Notes: generated from the sequence alone by a model not told the origin. A DNA stretch of 5,503 nucleotides from Nitrososphaerales archaeon TH703 (GCA_014523525.1 JAATVL010000262.1:1-5503); one strand, 5' to 3'; shown: positions 1 through 5,300, counted from the stretch's first letter. Translations and numbers: made by a program.

Positions 1-558
1 AAAACTCTTAACCATCAATTCAAAGTCTGGTAAATATCTTTCAAAATCATTCATGCTAGCGATATATCTAATAATGTACGGTTCATTATTGTGAAATATC
101 AGGTATTCCAATAGTCTAATATTACCAGAAGTGTCATTTTTGCTACCTTCAATTCTAACAGCCTTTTCTTTACCTACCATAGTATCTTGCCGCGATGTAA
201 CGTTGAGAGAGTCATCCTTATTCATTCTAAATTTTACATATAGATCCGGTGGAGCATTCTTTACAGTGTAATCAGAATCTTCTGCAAATACTATTGCCGC
301 AGTTCCGTTACCCATTCCAATATCGCCTTTATCCTGAATAAGTAATTCGGCAAACTTGGAAGGGACCAATACCACGGAAGAATAAGAACTAACCCCTAAT
401 AGATGTTCGATCGGAGGCTCTGGAGTTTCTGTATAAGTCCAACTGTCAGGTACTTCGATAGAAAAAGGAAGACCCCTGAACTTTTCCACGCTGTATGCAC
501 TTTGGATGAGAAATAATAATAATAATATCGTAGTCGTTGCGATAAGAATTAAGTACAT
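1..558 (-). CDS. secreted PsbP-like protein (C-terminus cut by window edge)
   Basis: The reverse strand is open from an ATG at 558-556 to the window edge, giving 186 residues without a stop. Residues 3-18 form a hydrophobic signal sequence with a likely cleavage after Ala-Tyr-Ser (21-23), so the protein is probably exported and may stay membrane-attached. The mature part starts with the motif PFSIEVPDSW (31-40) and ends with YIIRYIASMNDFERYLPDFE (161-180) followed by LMVKSF; both are typical of archaeal PsbP-like domains, which are common in thaumarchaea and have no proven function there. Only a few C-terminal residues should be missing. Family assignment comes from these two motifs and the overall length. 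The start is supported by the signal peptide directly after it. A TATA-like GTTAAAAG (582-589, minus strand) sits about 27 bases upstream, which would fit a leaderless transcript. It is divergent from the zinc-ribbon gene at 709. Confidence 0.85.
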   Translation of the reverse strand, partial: MYLILIATTTILLLLFLIQSAYSVEKFRGLPFSIEVPDSWTYTETPEPPIEHLLGVSSYSSVVLVPSKFAELLIQDKGDIGMGNGTAAIVFAEDSDYTVKNAPPDLYVKFRMNKDDSLNVTSRQDTMVGKEKAVRIEGSKNDTSGNIRLLEYLIFHNNEPYIIRYIASMNDFERYLPDFELMVKSF

Positions 559-562
559 GTTC

Positions 563-601
563 TTAGTTAGCAAATCTAAAACTTTTAACCATTACTTCAA
601 C
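563..601 (-). pseudogene. possible 3' remnant of a second PsbP-like gene
   Basis: On the minus strand the frame ending at the TAA 565-563 reads VEVMVKSFRFAN and stops four bases before the ATG of the PsbP-like gene. That gene itself ends (within the window) in FELMVKSF. At the DNA level positions 1-24 and 578-601 match at 20 of 24 bases, in the same codon register, 577 bases apart. The simplest reading is a tandem pair of PsbP-like genes of which the upstream copy has been deleted except for its last codons. Farther upstream the frame stays open to about 675 but no longer resembles the family. The match is short, so chance cannot be excluded. Confidence 0.4.
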
Positions 602-708
602 TAATGAGAATTTAATACAGAAACTGCTTTGGGAGAGGGAGACTTGACACAGGAATGGATAATAATCTAACTAGCAACTCTAGTTGACAGTTAAATGAGT
701 ATATTGTT

Positions 709-1086
709 ATGAAATGCGCTATTTGTGGTTACGTATGGAAGATTAGTGAAAAATGCCATGACCTTTACCCGTATAAAATATGTGAAAATTGTGCACTGAT
801 AGGCCCAAATGAGCCGGTAAATTTCACGGTACCAAAAGGAAATATTATACCATCCTTCCTAAAAGATAAGGAATCCATCATAGTATCAAAAGAAGAAATG
901 CACAGACTATACGATGACTACTATAATCTATTGTCAAATGTTTCGAAATACCTGAAGAAAATTATGGAACAAACTCAGAAATTAGGTAATGTCATAGCTT
1001 TTTTACTTATGCTTTGCATGAGGAACAACCAAGACTACATCCATACTAGGGATATTGGATTTAATTACACTTTCAGTGTTGAGTAA
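709..1086 (+). CDS. small zinc-ribbon protein, function unknown
   Basis: A 125-residue frame starts at an ATG that is the first start after the in-frame TGA at 685-687. The N-terminus carries two CxxC knuckles, C3-x2-C6 and C25-x2-C28, with an extra C16-H17 between them, the pattern of a zinc ribbon of about 30 residues. Residues 57-92 are charged and probably helical (KEEMHRLYDDYYNLLSNVSK region), possibly a coiled-coil or dimerisation helix. Such proteins in archaea often bind nucleic acid or a protein partner, but nothing visible fixes the role. The last 27 residues overlap the 3' end of the convergent metal-transporter gene and look atypical (hydrophobic, then irregular). Both other frames reach a stop just before the T6 run at 999-1004 (TAA 987-989; TAG 995-997), so the original protein may have ended near residue 93 and a frameshift may have extended it. 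No convincing TATA box was found at leaderless distance. Confidence 0.6.
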   Translation: MKCAICGYVWKISEKCHDLYPYKICENCALIGPNEPVNFTVPKGNIIPSFLKDKESIIVSKEEMHRLYDDYYNLLSNVSKYLKKIMEQTQKLGNVIAFLLMLCMRNNQDYIHTRDIGFNYTFSVE

Positions 1087-1971
1087 AAACATTTCTACCT
1101 CATTCAATGGTTTATTGCCATCAATTTCGAGATGAATTTCTGCTCGCGAGATGATACCAGTCTGTCGCAATTTGATTGATCTCACTCTCACTTTAGCTTC
1201 AAATTTTTGTTCTATCAGTTTCTTGATATAATCTGAACTGACAGGATTATGCCAGGCATCAACCAATATCAGTGACGATTGTTTTAAAGAAACATATGCT
1301 ACAGAAAATATGAACCCTGCAATTACCAATCCTCCTATGGCGTCAGCCTGTAAGAATCCAAACTGAGTCGCTATGAGTACACTGAAGAAACCTAAAACAG
1401 AGGCTGATCCGTCCTTTATTGAATTCTTGGCGTCAGTCTTTAATGAAAGTAAATTGTATTTGTTTGCTATACTCCGCATCTGAAATGCTCTGTGTAACGA
1501 TATACCACCAGCGATAGCAAGTACTACCATGGTGAGTAACGGTTGCTGAATTTCTTCTGGATGGATAAGTCCCCCATATGAATTGTAAACTATGAAGGAG
1601 CCAATAACAATCATCCCGATTGCAGCTATCAATGCGGCAAAGCTTTCTACTTTATGGTAACCGAATTGAAACTTTCTGTCTGCAGGTCTGCGTGCAAATC
1701 TTAAACCTATCAATACTATAAAAGATATCATAGCATCAGACATCGAATCTACCCCATCGGCTGTAGCCACGACACTTCCGCTGATATGACCCATAATCAA
1801 CTCTACAATTCCTATGCTGATTAAAGTTACAACAGAGATCTTGGCTATTCTTTGACCAGCGAGAAATCCTTCGTTTACGAGATGCGTGTAAGAGCCTTTG
1901 TCATTAGAAACTTCTGAGTCTGGTTTCAATGAATTCGGAGTAGTTATCTCCTCTGATCTTCTTTTATCCAA
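1003..1971 (-). CDS. CDF-family divalent metal cation efflux transporter
   Basis: The 322-residue product is a cation diffusion facilitator, a membrane antiporter that exports divalent metal ions (Zn, Fe, Co, Mn or similar). A hydrophilic N-terminus (1-40) is followed by about six membrane segments (roughly 42-62, 65-93, 110-130, 144-162, 187-205, 207-228) and a cytoplasmic domain (240-322) with RQTGIISRAEIHLEIDG, the typical ferredoxin-like CDF tail. Compared with E. coli YiiP (FieF), the transport site in TM2 is kept (D75, D79), but the TM5 HxxxD is N183-x3-D187. In the TM2-TM3 loop PADRKFQFGYHK keeps D98 while the two YiiP site-B histidines are F101 and Y105. In the tail H280 is kept, whereas the positions of the other zinc-binding histidines are R264, E293 and V315. 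Metal choice may therefore differ from zinc transporters. The start is TTG (1971-1969): an in-frame TAG lies 13-15 bases upstream and the next Met is residue 60, inside TM1. It is convergent with the zinc-ribbon gene, overlapping by 84 bases. Confidence 0.93.
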   Translation of the reverse strand: MDKRRSEEITTPNSLKPDSEVSNDKGSYTHLVNEGFLAGQRIAKISVVTLISIGIVELIMGHISGSVVATADGVDSMSDAMISFIVLIGLRFARRPADRKFQFGYHKVESFAALIAAIGMIVIGSFIVYNSYGGLIHPEEIQQPLLTMVVLAIAGGISLHRAFQMRSIANKYNLLSLKTDAKNSIKDGSASVLGFFSVLIATQFGFLQADAIGGLVIAGFIFSVAYVSLKQSSLILVDAWHNPVSSDYIKKLIEQKFEAKVRVRSIKLRQTGIISRAEIHLEIDGNKPLNEVEMFLLNTESVIKSNIPSMDVVLVVPHAKHK

Positions 1972-2022
1972 ATTGTGAGTTAACTAACTACTTATCGCCT
2001 CAATTGTTATTAAAGATTGAGA

Positions 2023-2030
2023 TTATAAAA
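2023..2030 (-). promoter_or_regulatory. possible TATA box of the CDF gene
   Basis: The minus-strand sequence TTTTATAA is centred about 55 bases before the TTG start. An archaeal transcript would begin about 27 bases after the box, near 1999, leaving a leader of roughly 28 bases. AT-rich sequence makes such matches common, so this is tentative. Confidence 0.3.
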
Positions 2031-2037
2031 TAGCCAT

Positions 2038-2091
2038 TTGGACAAAGTTGTAATAATTACAGGAATTGGGCAGAATATATGGATAAAGTAG
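2038..2091 (+). pseudogene. possible N-terminal fragment of a short-chain dehydrogenase
   Basis: From a TTG at 2038 the frame reads LDKVVIITGIGQNIWIK and then TAG. KVVIITG is the usual first strand of a Rossmann fold in short-chain dehydrogenases, where TGxxxGxG binds NAD(P). Here the glycine motif is shortened to TGIG, as if about four residues had been lost, and the reading frame ends eight residues later. No downstream dehydrogenase motif (YxxxK) was found. The fragment is very short and could be chance. Confidence 0.2.
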
Positions 2092-2134
2092 ATGGGCATT
2101 GACAATCTAGCATCTTTAACTATACTTTAACTAA

Positions 2135-2250
2135 TTTGTGTGCATCTTCAAAGACGGAGAGATAAGGGACAAATTAAGATAAGTGCTGATAACTTTACAA
2201 CTGCCGAGTCTTCGGATGCAGATAGCATGGCTGGAATGGAAGAAGGATAA
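2135..2250 (+). pseudogene. possible frameshifted C-terminal gene fragment, family unknown
   Basis: Two plus-strand frames read like protein and could be joined by adding one base near 2168-2173. The first (from 2135) gives FVCIFKDGEIRDK and runs into a TAA. The second gives IKISADNFTTAESSDADSMA followed by GMEEG and ends with TAA at 2248-2250. Joined they would form the acidic C-terminus of a protein I do not recognise. Alternatively the second frame alone, from a GTG at 2140, would encode 36 residues. Codon composition looks coding, but without a family match this is weak. Confidence 0.25.
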
Positions 2251-2448
2251 TTTAGTAACCAGCAAGTTACTGAAATTCGTGCCCATTTTCTTGCATAAAA
2301 TATAATCGATTCGTCTTTCTTTTTCTGTATTTATCACTAAAAAGATACTTTCTATTTGTAATATCAATATGAATTAACTAATTTGTATCACTCTTGTCAT
2401 ATTATCAGAATATTCATTGTTGCAAATATGACACTAAAATTATTAGCA

Positions 2449-3201
2449 TCAACTTTCACGCCACAATGCCTTTACTTTAGCTAAAAATACAAAACCTACC
2501 AGATATATTACCAGAACCAAGAATCCTAATTCAATTGACCACTCTTTTGGTGTGGCTATTCCCATTGTACTTTGTATTATTAGAGATGCATGAGTAGTTG
2601 GTACCAAGTAAGAAGCATATTGAAACAAGAGAGGCAATCTTTCAATACTGTAAAATACTGGTGGTAGGATTGAGAGAATCACGTTAACAAATGATATAAT
2701 CTGCGAGACGTTCCTCATGTGTAGCATATGAGATGATAGAAAAAAACCCATAGATGATATCGAAGCCCAAACAAGGAATGTCGTGACTAGCAGTAGCGGA
2801 ATGTAAATTGCTGATGAGAGAAACAAAGTAGCTAATGAGATCAATACCAATAATGCAGGCATTCCGAATAGTATCTGAGAAAGTGCCAATCCGACCATGT
2901 AAGTAATGGGTGAAACAGGAGAAGCGACAAAGACATCCTGAATCTTGTATTCATTCTTGTAAAAAGAGATATCTTGACCCAGCGATAATCCATATCCAAC
3001 TAATGCCATTACCAAACTTCCAGTGATAGAGAGTGGCAAATATTTACCCTCGCTGACAATAAACAAAATAAATAACAGAGAGAAAGGACTTATTGCAGAA
3101 AAAATCAAGGATAAGGGATTTCGTCTTAACCAAAGAATGCCCGTCAAGTATGCAATGAGAAAAATTTGCATTAATGCGGTCTTGCTTTTCGCAATTAACA
3201 T
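2449..3201 (-). CDS. ABC-2 type transporter permease
   Basis: The product (250 residues from ATG 3201) is the membrane subunit of an ABC exporter of the ABC-2 (NodJ/DrrB-like) family, which moves drugs, lipids or polysaccharides out of the cell using a separate ATPase. About six hydrophobic segments are visible. Two family signatures support the call: the cytoplasmic stretch YKIQDVFVASPVSPITYMVG (the family's 'leqllaSPvsplei..G' region) after the second membrane segment, and LPPVFYSIERLPLLFQYASY with VPTTHA near the end, matching the usual 'PvfYPie.LP....a..nPlT'. The length is normal for the family. An in-frame TTG nine bases upstream (3210) is an alternative start, and the frame is open back to about 3307 without an ATG. 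ATG 3201 is preferred because a TATATA centred at 3228.5 sits exactly at leaderless distance. No ATP-binding subunit is in the window, so the partner must be encoded elsewhere. Confidence 0.9.
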   Translation of the reverse strand: MLIAKSKTALMQIFLIAYLTGILWLRRNPLSLIFSAISPFSLLFILFIVSEGKYLPLSITGSLVMALVGYGLSLGQDISFYKNEYKIQDVFVASPVSPITYMVGLALSQILFGMPALLVLISLATLFLSSAIYIPLLLVTTFLVWASISSMGFFLSSHMLHMRNVSQIISFVNVILSILPPVFYSIERLPLLFQYASYLVPTTHASLIIQSTMGIATPKEWSIELGFLVLVIYLVGFVFLAKVKALWRES

Positions 3202-3225
3202 GCCTTGCAAAACGTGTGTTCCAGA

Positions 3226-3231
3226 TATATA
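3226..3231. promoter_or_regulatory. palindromic TATA box shared by the permease and ChaB genes
   Basis: TATATA is its own reverse complement and is centred at 3228.5. The permease ATG (minus strand, first base 3201) and the ChaB ATG (plus strand, first base 3256) each lie 27.5 bases from that centre. Archaeal transcription starts about 25-28 bases after the TATA centre, so the box could drive two divergent leaderless transcripts. The flanking bases (candidate BRE sites) differ: TCCAGA on the plus side, AATCC on the minus side. Confidence 0.55.
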
Positions 3232-3255
3232 GGATTTTGCGTATCTTAATGATAG

Positions 3256-3520
3256 ATGCGCAAAAAGGAGAGCACGAGTAGAAAAAGATCTAATATAGAT
3301 ACCGCATTATCTGCTAAAACAAAAAAACAAATTGATTCCTTACCTGAACATGCTCAACATATTTTCAAGTACATGCCAACACGTATGACATTATCAAGAT
3401 CCAGCTAAAAGACGAGGAGGAAAAAGTCAAAGTGCTGAAGAAGTCGCTAATAAAGCAGCATGGGCTGCTGTTAAGCAGAAGTACAAAAAGCGAGGTGATA
3501 AGTGGTTATGGAAAGAATGA
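3256..3520 (+). pseudogene. chaB: broken ChaB-family gene (frameshift and stop)
   Basis: The first part, from ATG 3256, has a basic N-terminus (MRKKESTSRKRS) and then the ChaB opening LPEHAQHIFKY up to 3372; that frame runs off into a TAA at 3406-3408. The second part is in another frame and reads HYQDPAKRRGGKSQSAEEVA then NKAAWAAVKQKYKKRGDKW and LWKE, ending at TGA 3518-3520. This is the complete ChaB C-terminal half. Joining the two gives about 88 residues, the normal size. Between them (3373-3388) a length change of one or two bases is needed, and the second frame also holds a TGA at 3386-3388 where ChaB usually has an aromatic residue. Thus at least two lesions lie within about 15 bases. 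ChaB is a small protein of uncertain role, first linked to a cation antiporter in E. coli and widespread in soil archaea. Sequencing error could explain one lesion, less easily both. Confidence 0.87.
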
Positions 3521-3603
3521 GCGATGCCTTTAGAAAATAACATATGAAATAAGTACCTACACTTCACAAATTTATGGAAATTTAATATTCAGGATGTAAA
3601 GTT

Positions 3604-3711
3604 ATGAGTATCATCTATCCGTGGGTCAGTTTTGTAGGACATGAGGAATTACCAAAACATGGCTTATTAATCATGGATGTTGATATCGAATTGTCCGAGT
3701 CATTTCTGTGA
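3604..3711 (+). CDS. doubtful 35-residue ORF upstream of the Cys-rich ORF
   Basis: An ATG at 3604 opens 35 codons (MSIIYPWVSFVGHEELPKHG and a further 15) ending at TGA 3709-3711, which overlaps the GTG start of the next ORF. A weak TATA-like TTTATGG (3571-3577) lies at about leaderless distance. No family was recognised. It may be a real small gene translationally coupled to the next one, the front half of a gene split by a frameshift near 3684-3711, or chance. Confidence 0.25.
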   Translation: MSIIYPWVSFVGHEELPKHGLLIMDVDIELSESFL

Positions 3712-3899
3712 AGGTAATTGTAAAATCACAACATTGCTCAGAAGAGTTATTAGAGCTTTTTATGATACTGGCCTTGTTGAAATGTACCGAATGCGGTTGT
3801 AGTCATGATGACTGCAAAGCAAGCAGATCTCCTCTTGAATGTTCTGAATGTTTATTAGAAGAATGCTGTTGTTGGTTAACTGTACAATATGACAATTGA
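3708..3899 (+). CDS. small cysteine-rich, probably metal-binding protein
   Basis: A GTG start gives 63 residues, ten of them cysteine (10, 26, 29, 31, 36, 45, 48, 53, 54, 55). The core KCTECGCSHDDC holds C26-x2-C29-x-C31-x-H33-x2-C36, and a second cluster holds C45-x2-C48-x4-CCC. This spacing suggests two zinc or iron sites, but I do not recognise the family. Residues 13-25 form a short hydrophobic helix. The start is uncertain: the frame is open only back to 3684 (TGA 3681-3683) and GTG 3708 is the only usual start before the cysteine core. The GTG overlaps the stop of the 35-residue ORF, which would allow coupled translation or indicate a frameshift. No good TATA box precedes the GTG itself. 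The high cysteine content in an AT-rich genome argues for a real protein, but small size and lack of homology keep confidence moderate. Confidence 0.5.
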   Translation: MKVIVKSQHCSEELLELFMILALLKCTECGCSHDDCKASRSPLECSECLLEECCCWLTVQYDN

Positions 3900-4004
3900 G
3901 TATGTGTCATGATTACCTAACCAAAAAGAACTAGTTGAAAAATAAAGCAATTGAGAAGGAAATACTTTCATACCTAATAATTAGAAAGGCGTTCGCTCAC
4001 AGTT

Positions 4005-4502
4005 TTACATATTCGCATGAAATTGCTCAAAACTATGGGAATAGATTTCAATTATATTTCCAAACGGATCCGAGCAAAAAACCAGCTTGTAGGGTTTATT
4101 CGGATTGAGTTCCCAAATCTTAGTGAGTTGTCTGCCGCCAGTTTCAGTCGCTTTTTTAACAAGTCCTTCGATATCTCTTTCGGTAACAGCTATATGAATT
4201 ACTCCGCCCCTCCAGTATTCAATTTGTCTATTTTCGATCAATTGTTTGGGTTCAATAAACTGAAATATCTCAAATCCTACATTATTGGCTGAAGACATCC
4301 ATACAATTCGTAATTTCTTAAATTTTGATTCAAAAATATTCTGGAGTACGTTACCTATTTGTGTATCATCTGCAGCTAGTTCAGTAGGGCCTCTTATTAT
4401 TGTGAAACCCATCACTTCTTGATACCATTTCAGGGCTCTCTCTACATCTGGGACACTGATTGCAATATGATTAATGGTCTTGGGAGGATAAATTGGATCC
4501 AT
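4005..4502 (-). CDS. VOC-family protein (glyoxalase/dioxygenase fold)
   Basis: The 165-residue product belongs to the vicinal oxygen chelate superfamily, metal enzymes that include glyoxalase I, extradiol dioxygenases and epimerases. It has the paired beta-alpha-beta-beta-beta modules: the first begins INHIAISVPDVERALKWYQE (10-29), the second GGVIHIAVTERDIEGLVKKA (99-118), ending CSDPFGNIIEIYS (143-155). The four classic metal positions are all present: H12, E78 (in VGFEIFQF), H103 and E152. This supports an active metal site, but the substrate cannot be read from the sequence. The insertion between strands (41-68) and the short tail are normal for the group. ATG 4502 is the first start after an in-frame TAG shortly upstream. 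It lies 31 bases after the end of the decayed DM13 gene on the same strand. No TATA box is evident at leaderless distance, so it may be read from a promoter farther upstream, possibly that of the acylphosphatase. Confidence 0.93.
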   Translation of the reverse strand: MDPIYPPKTINHIAISVPDVERALKWYQEVMGFTIIRGPTELAADDTQIGNVLQNIFESKFKKLRIVWMSSANNVGFEIFQFIEPKQLIENRQIEYWRGGVIHIAVTERDIEGLVKKATETGGRQLTKIWELNPNKPYKLVFCSDPFGNIIEIYSHSFEQFHANM

Positions 4503-4533
4503 GGATAAAAACTACTTTATTTTCATGTCGAGC

Positions 4534-4940
4534 TCAAAGTTGGACACCACCAATGAGAACCGAAAATGTACGACACAATTTTAGAACAGTAACATATTTT
4601 GTTAAGCCGGTACCAACAGGAATTAAGTAATTCTGATTGCCCATATTCCCTTTTAATCTTCCTAGATTGACAAAGTCTGAAGCACCTCTATCTGTCGACA
4701 AATATACTTATAAAGCTCATCCATTAGTAGCTTTTAAATTCTCCAATTTTAGAAAAGTTTTACCATCTTCAAAGTCGACTACTTTAGCGACTCCCTCAAC
4801 TTTATGAAAACCATCGCTTGAACCTTTAAAGTTTCCAATTAATGATTTTGAATCATTTGTGCCAATAGGGTGAGATATTTTCATCAAGGGCTATTTTTGA
4901 TGTATCTTGATTTATTATTCTAGTTTGATTAATCGCATTG
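4534..4940 (-). pseudogene. decayed DM13-domain gene (two stops, one frameshift)
   Basis: The minus strand from about 4884 to the TGA at 4536-4534 reads as a DM13 domain: GTNDSKSLIGNFKGSSDGFH, KVEGVAKVVDFEDGKTFLKL, then ENLKATNG, stop, AL, stop, VYLSTDRGASDFVNLGRLKG, NMGNQNYLIPVGTGLTKYVT, VLKLCRTFSVLIGGVQL. The two stops (TGA 4719-4717 and TAA 4710-4708) fall in the conserved 'NGPDLYVYL' segment, and the conserved 'WC' is now LC (Trp to Leu). Upstream, another frame reads INQTRIINQDTSKIALDENI then SP; removing one base of the GGG run at 4868-4870 joins it smoothly to IGTNDS, so a one-base insertion is likely. The true start was not found; the frame runs up to the end of the acylphosphatase gene. 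DM13 domains are proposed extracellular electron-transfer or redox modules with a key cysteine. It sits between acylphosphatase and VOC genes on the same strand. Confidence 0.87.
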
Positions 4941-5267
4941 TTAGGAATTGTCGTATCGAATTATAAAATCCTTGTACTTTCCCGTATATTGTCCGTAGTC
5001 CATTTTTACTTCGTCAACTCTCGCATTCTCAGGGCCGATCTTACTCCACTGTACAACCTGATTAACATCTTCTTTGTTTCCTTCAAGCAATGCTTCCACG
5101 TTTCCATCTGGCAAATTTCTTGCCCATCCTACAACAGAATTTTTCATTGCAACTTGTTGCAAATTAAATCTAAAATATACTCCTTGAACCTTGCCCCTAA
5201 CTAGCAATCGAACAGATATTGATTCTTTGTCATCTGGTATTGAATTTTTAGAGCGTCTGAAAATCAC
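4941..5267 (-). CDS. acyP: acylphosphatase
   Basis: Acylphosphatase hydrolyses the carboxyl-phosphate bond of acyl phosphates such as acetyl phosphate or 1,3-bisphosphoglycerate in the cytoplasm. The signature is complete: VRGKVQGVYFRFNLQQVAMK (23-42) contains the catalytic Arg33, and VVGWARNLPDGNVEALLEG (45-63) contains the catalytic Asn51. The end PENARVDEVKMDY (79-91) also fits. At 108 residues it is slightly longer than the usual 90 or so, because of a polar N-terminal extension of about 17 residues. The start is GTG 5267-5265: an in-frame TAG lies just upstream, and a strong TATA box centred near 5295 is 28 bases away, as for a leaderless mRNA. An overlapping ATG at 5269 is immediately followed by TGA and cannot be used. 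Downstream on the same strand lies the decayed DM13 gene. Confidence 0.93.
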   Translation of the reverse strand: MIFRRSKNSIPDDKESISVRLLVRGKVQGVYFRFNLQQVAMKNSVVGWARNLPDGNVEALLEGNKEDVNQVVQWSKIGPENARVDEVKMDYGQYTGKYKDFIIRYDNS

Positions 5268-5280
5268 ATTATTTTTCTAT

Positions 5281-5290
5281 ATAGCGCTAT
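5281..5290. promoter_or_regulatory. palindrome between TATA box and start, possible operator
   Basis: ATAGCGCTAT is a perfect 10-base palindrome that lies between the acylphosphatase TATA box and its likely transcription start. A protein bound there would block initiation, which is how many archaeal repressors act. Its GC core stands out in AT-rich surroundings. No second copy was noticed in the window and no regulator is known. Confidence 0.3.
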
Positions 5291-5300
5291 TTTATATATA
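5291..5300 (-). promoter_or_regulatory. TATA box of the acylphosphatase gene
   Basis: On the minus strand this reads TATATATAAA, a near-ideal archaeal TATA box. Its centre is about 28 bases before the GTG start, so transcription would begin at or next to the start codon. Confidence 0.6.

Larger units (their letters stand above)
1972..2448. other. 477-base stretch without an intact gene
   Basis: This gap lies between the start of the CDF gene and the stop of the ABC-2 permease. It holds the likely CDF promoter and two short plus-strand stretches that resemble gene fragments (2038-2091 and 2135-2250, listed separately). A hairpin, AGTAAC (2254-2259) pairing with GTTACT (2266-2271), follows the second fragment but has no T-run after it. 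A 13-base direct repeat TTAACTAATTTGT occurs at 2127-2139 and 2374-2386; in sequence this AT-rich one such repeat is expected by chance. A minus-strand frame of 78 codons (2367-2131) has no recognisable motif and an unlikely composition, so it is not called as a gene. From about 2275 to 2448 nothing was recognised. Confidence 0.6.

Noticed and set aside
2254..2271. Hairpin AGTAAC/GTTACT as a terminator
   Set aside because: Short stem, no T-run after it, and archaeal termination depends mainly on T-rich tracts.
2131..2367. 78-codon minus-strand frame between the CDF and ABC-2 genes
   Set aside because: No motif, an unlikely amino-acid make-up, a start without a good promoter, and it overlaps plus-strand sequence that looks more like protein.
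2127..2386. 13-base direct repeat TTAACTAATTTGT as a target-site duplication of a mobile element
   Set aside because: No transposase or terminal inverted repeats lie between the copies, and about one repeat of this length is expected by chance in such AT-rich sequence.
3023..3232. 69-codon plus-strand frame inside the permease gene
   Set aside because: It lies antisense to the well-supported ABC-2 permease and has no recognisable features.
3935..4108. 57-codon plus-strand frame from a TTG, slightly reminiscent of a winged-helix segment
   Set aside because: More than half of it is antisense to the VOC gene, and the resemblance is too vague.
4017..4292. 91-codon plus-strand frame inside the VOC gene
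   Set aside because: Antisense to a gene whose four metal ligands are conserved; treated as a shadow.
4938..5204. 88-codon plus-strand frame inside the acylphosphatase gene
   Set aside because: Antisense to a gene with intact catalytic residues; treated as a shadow.
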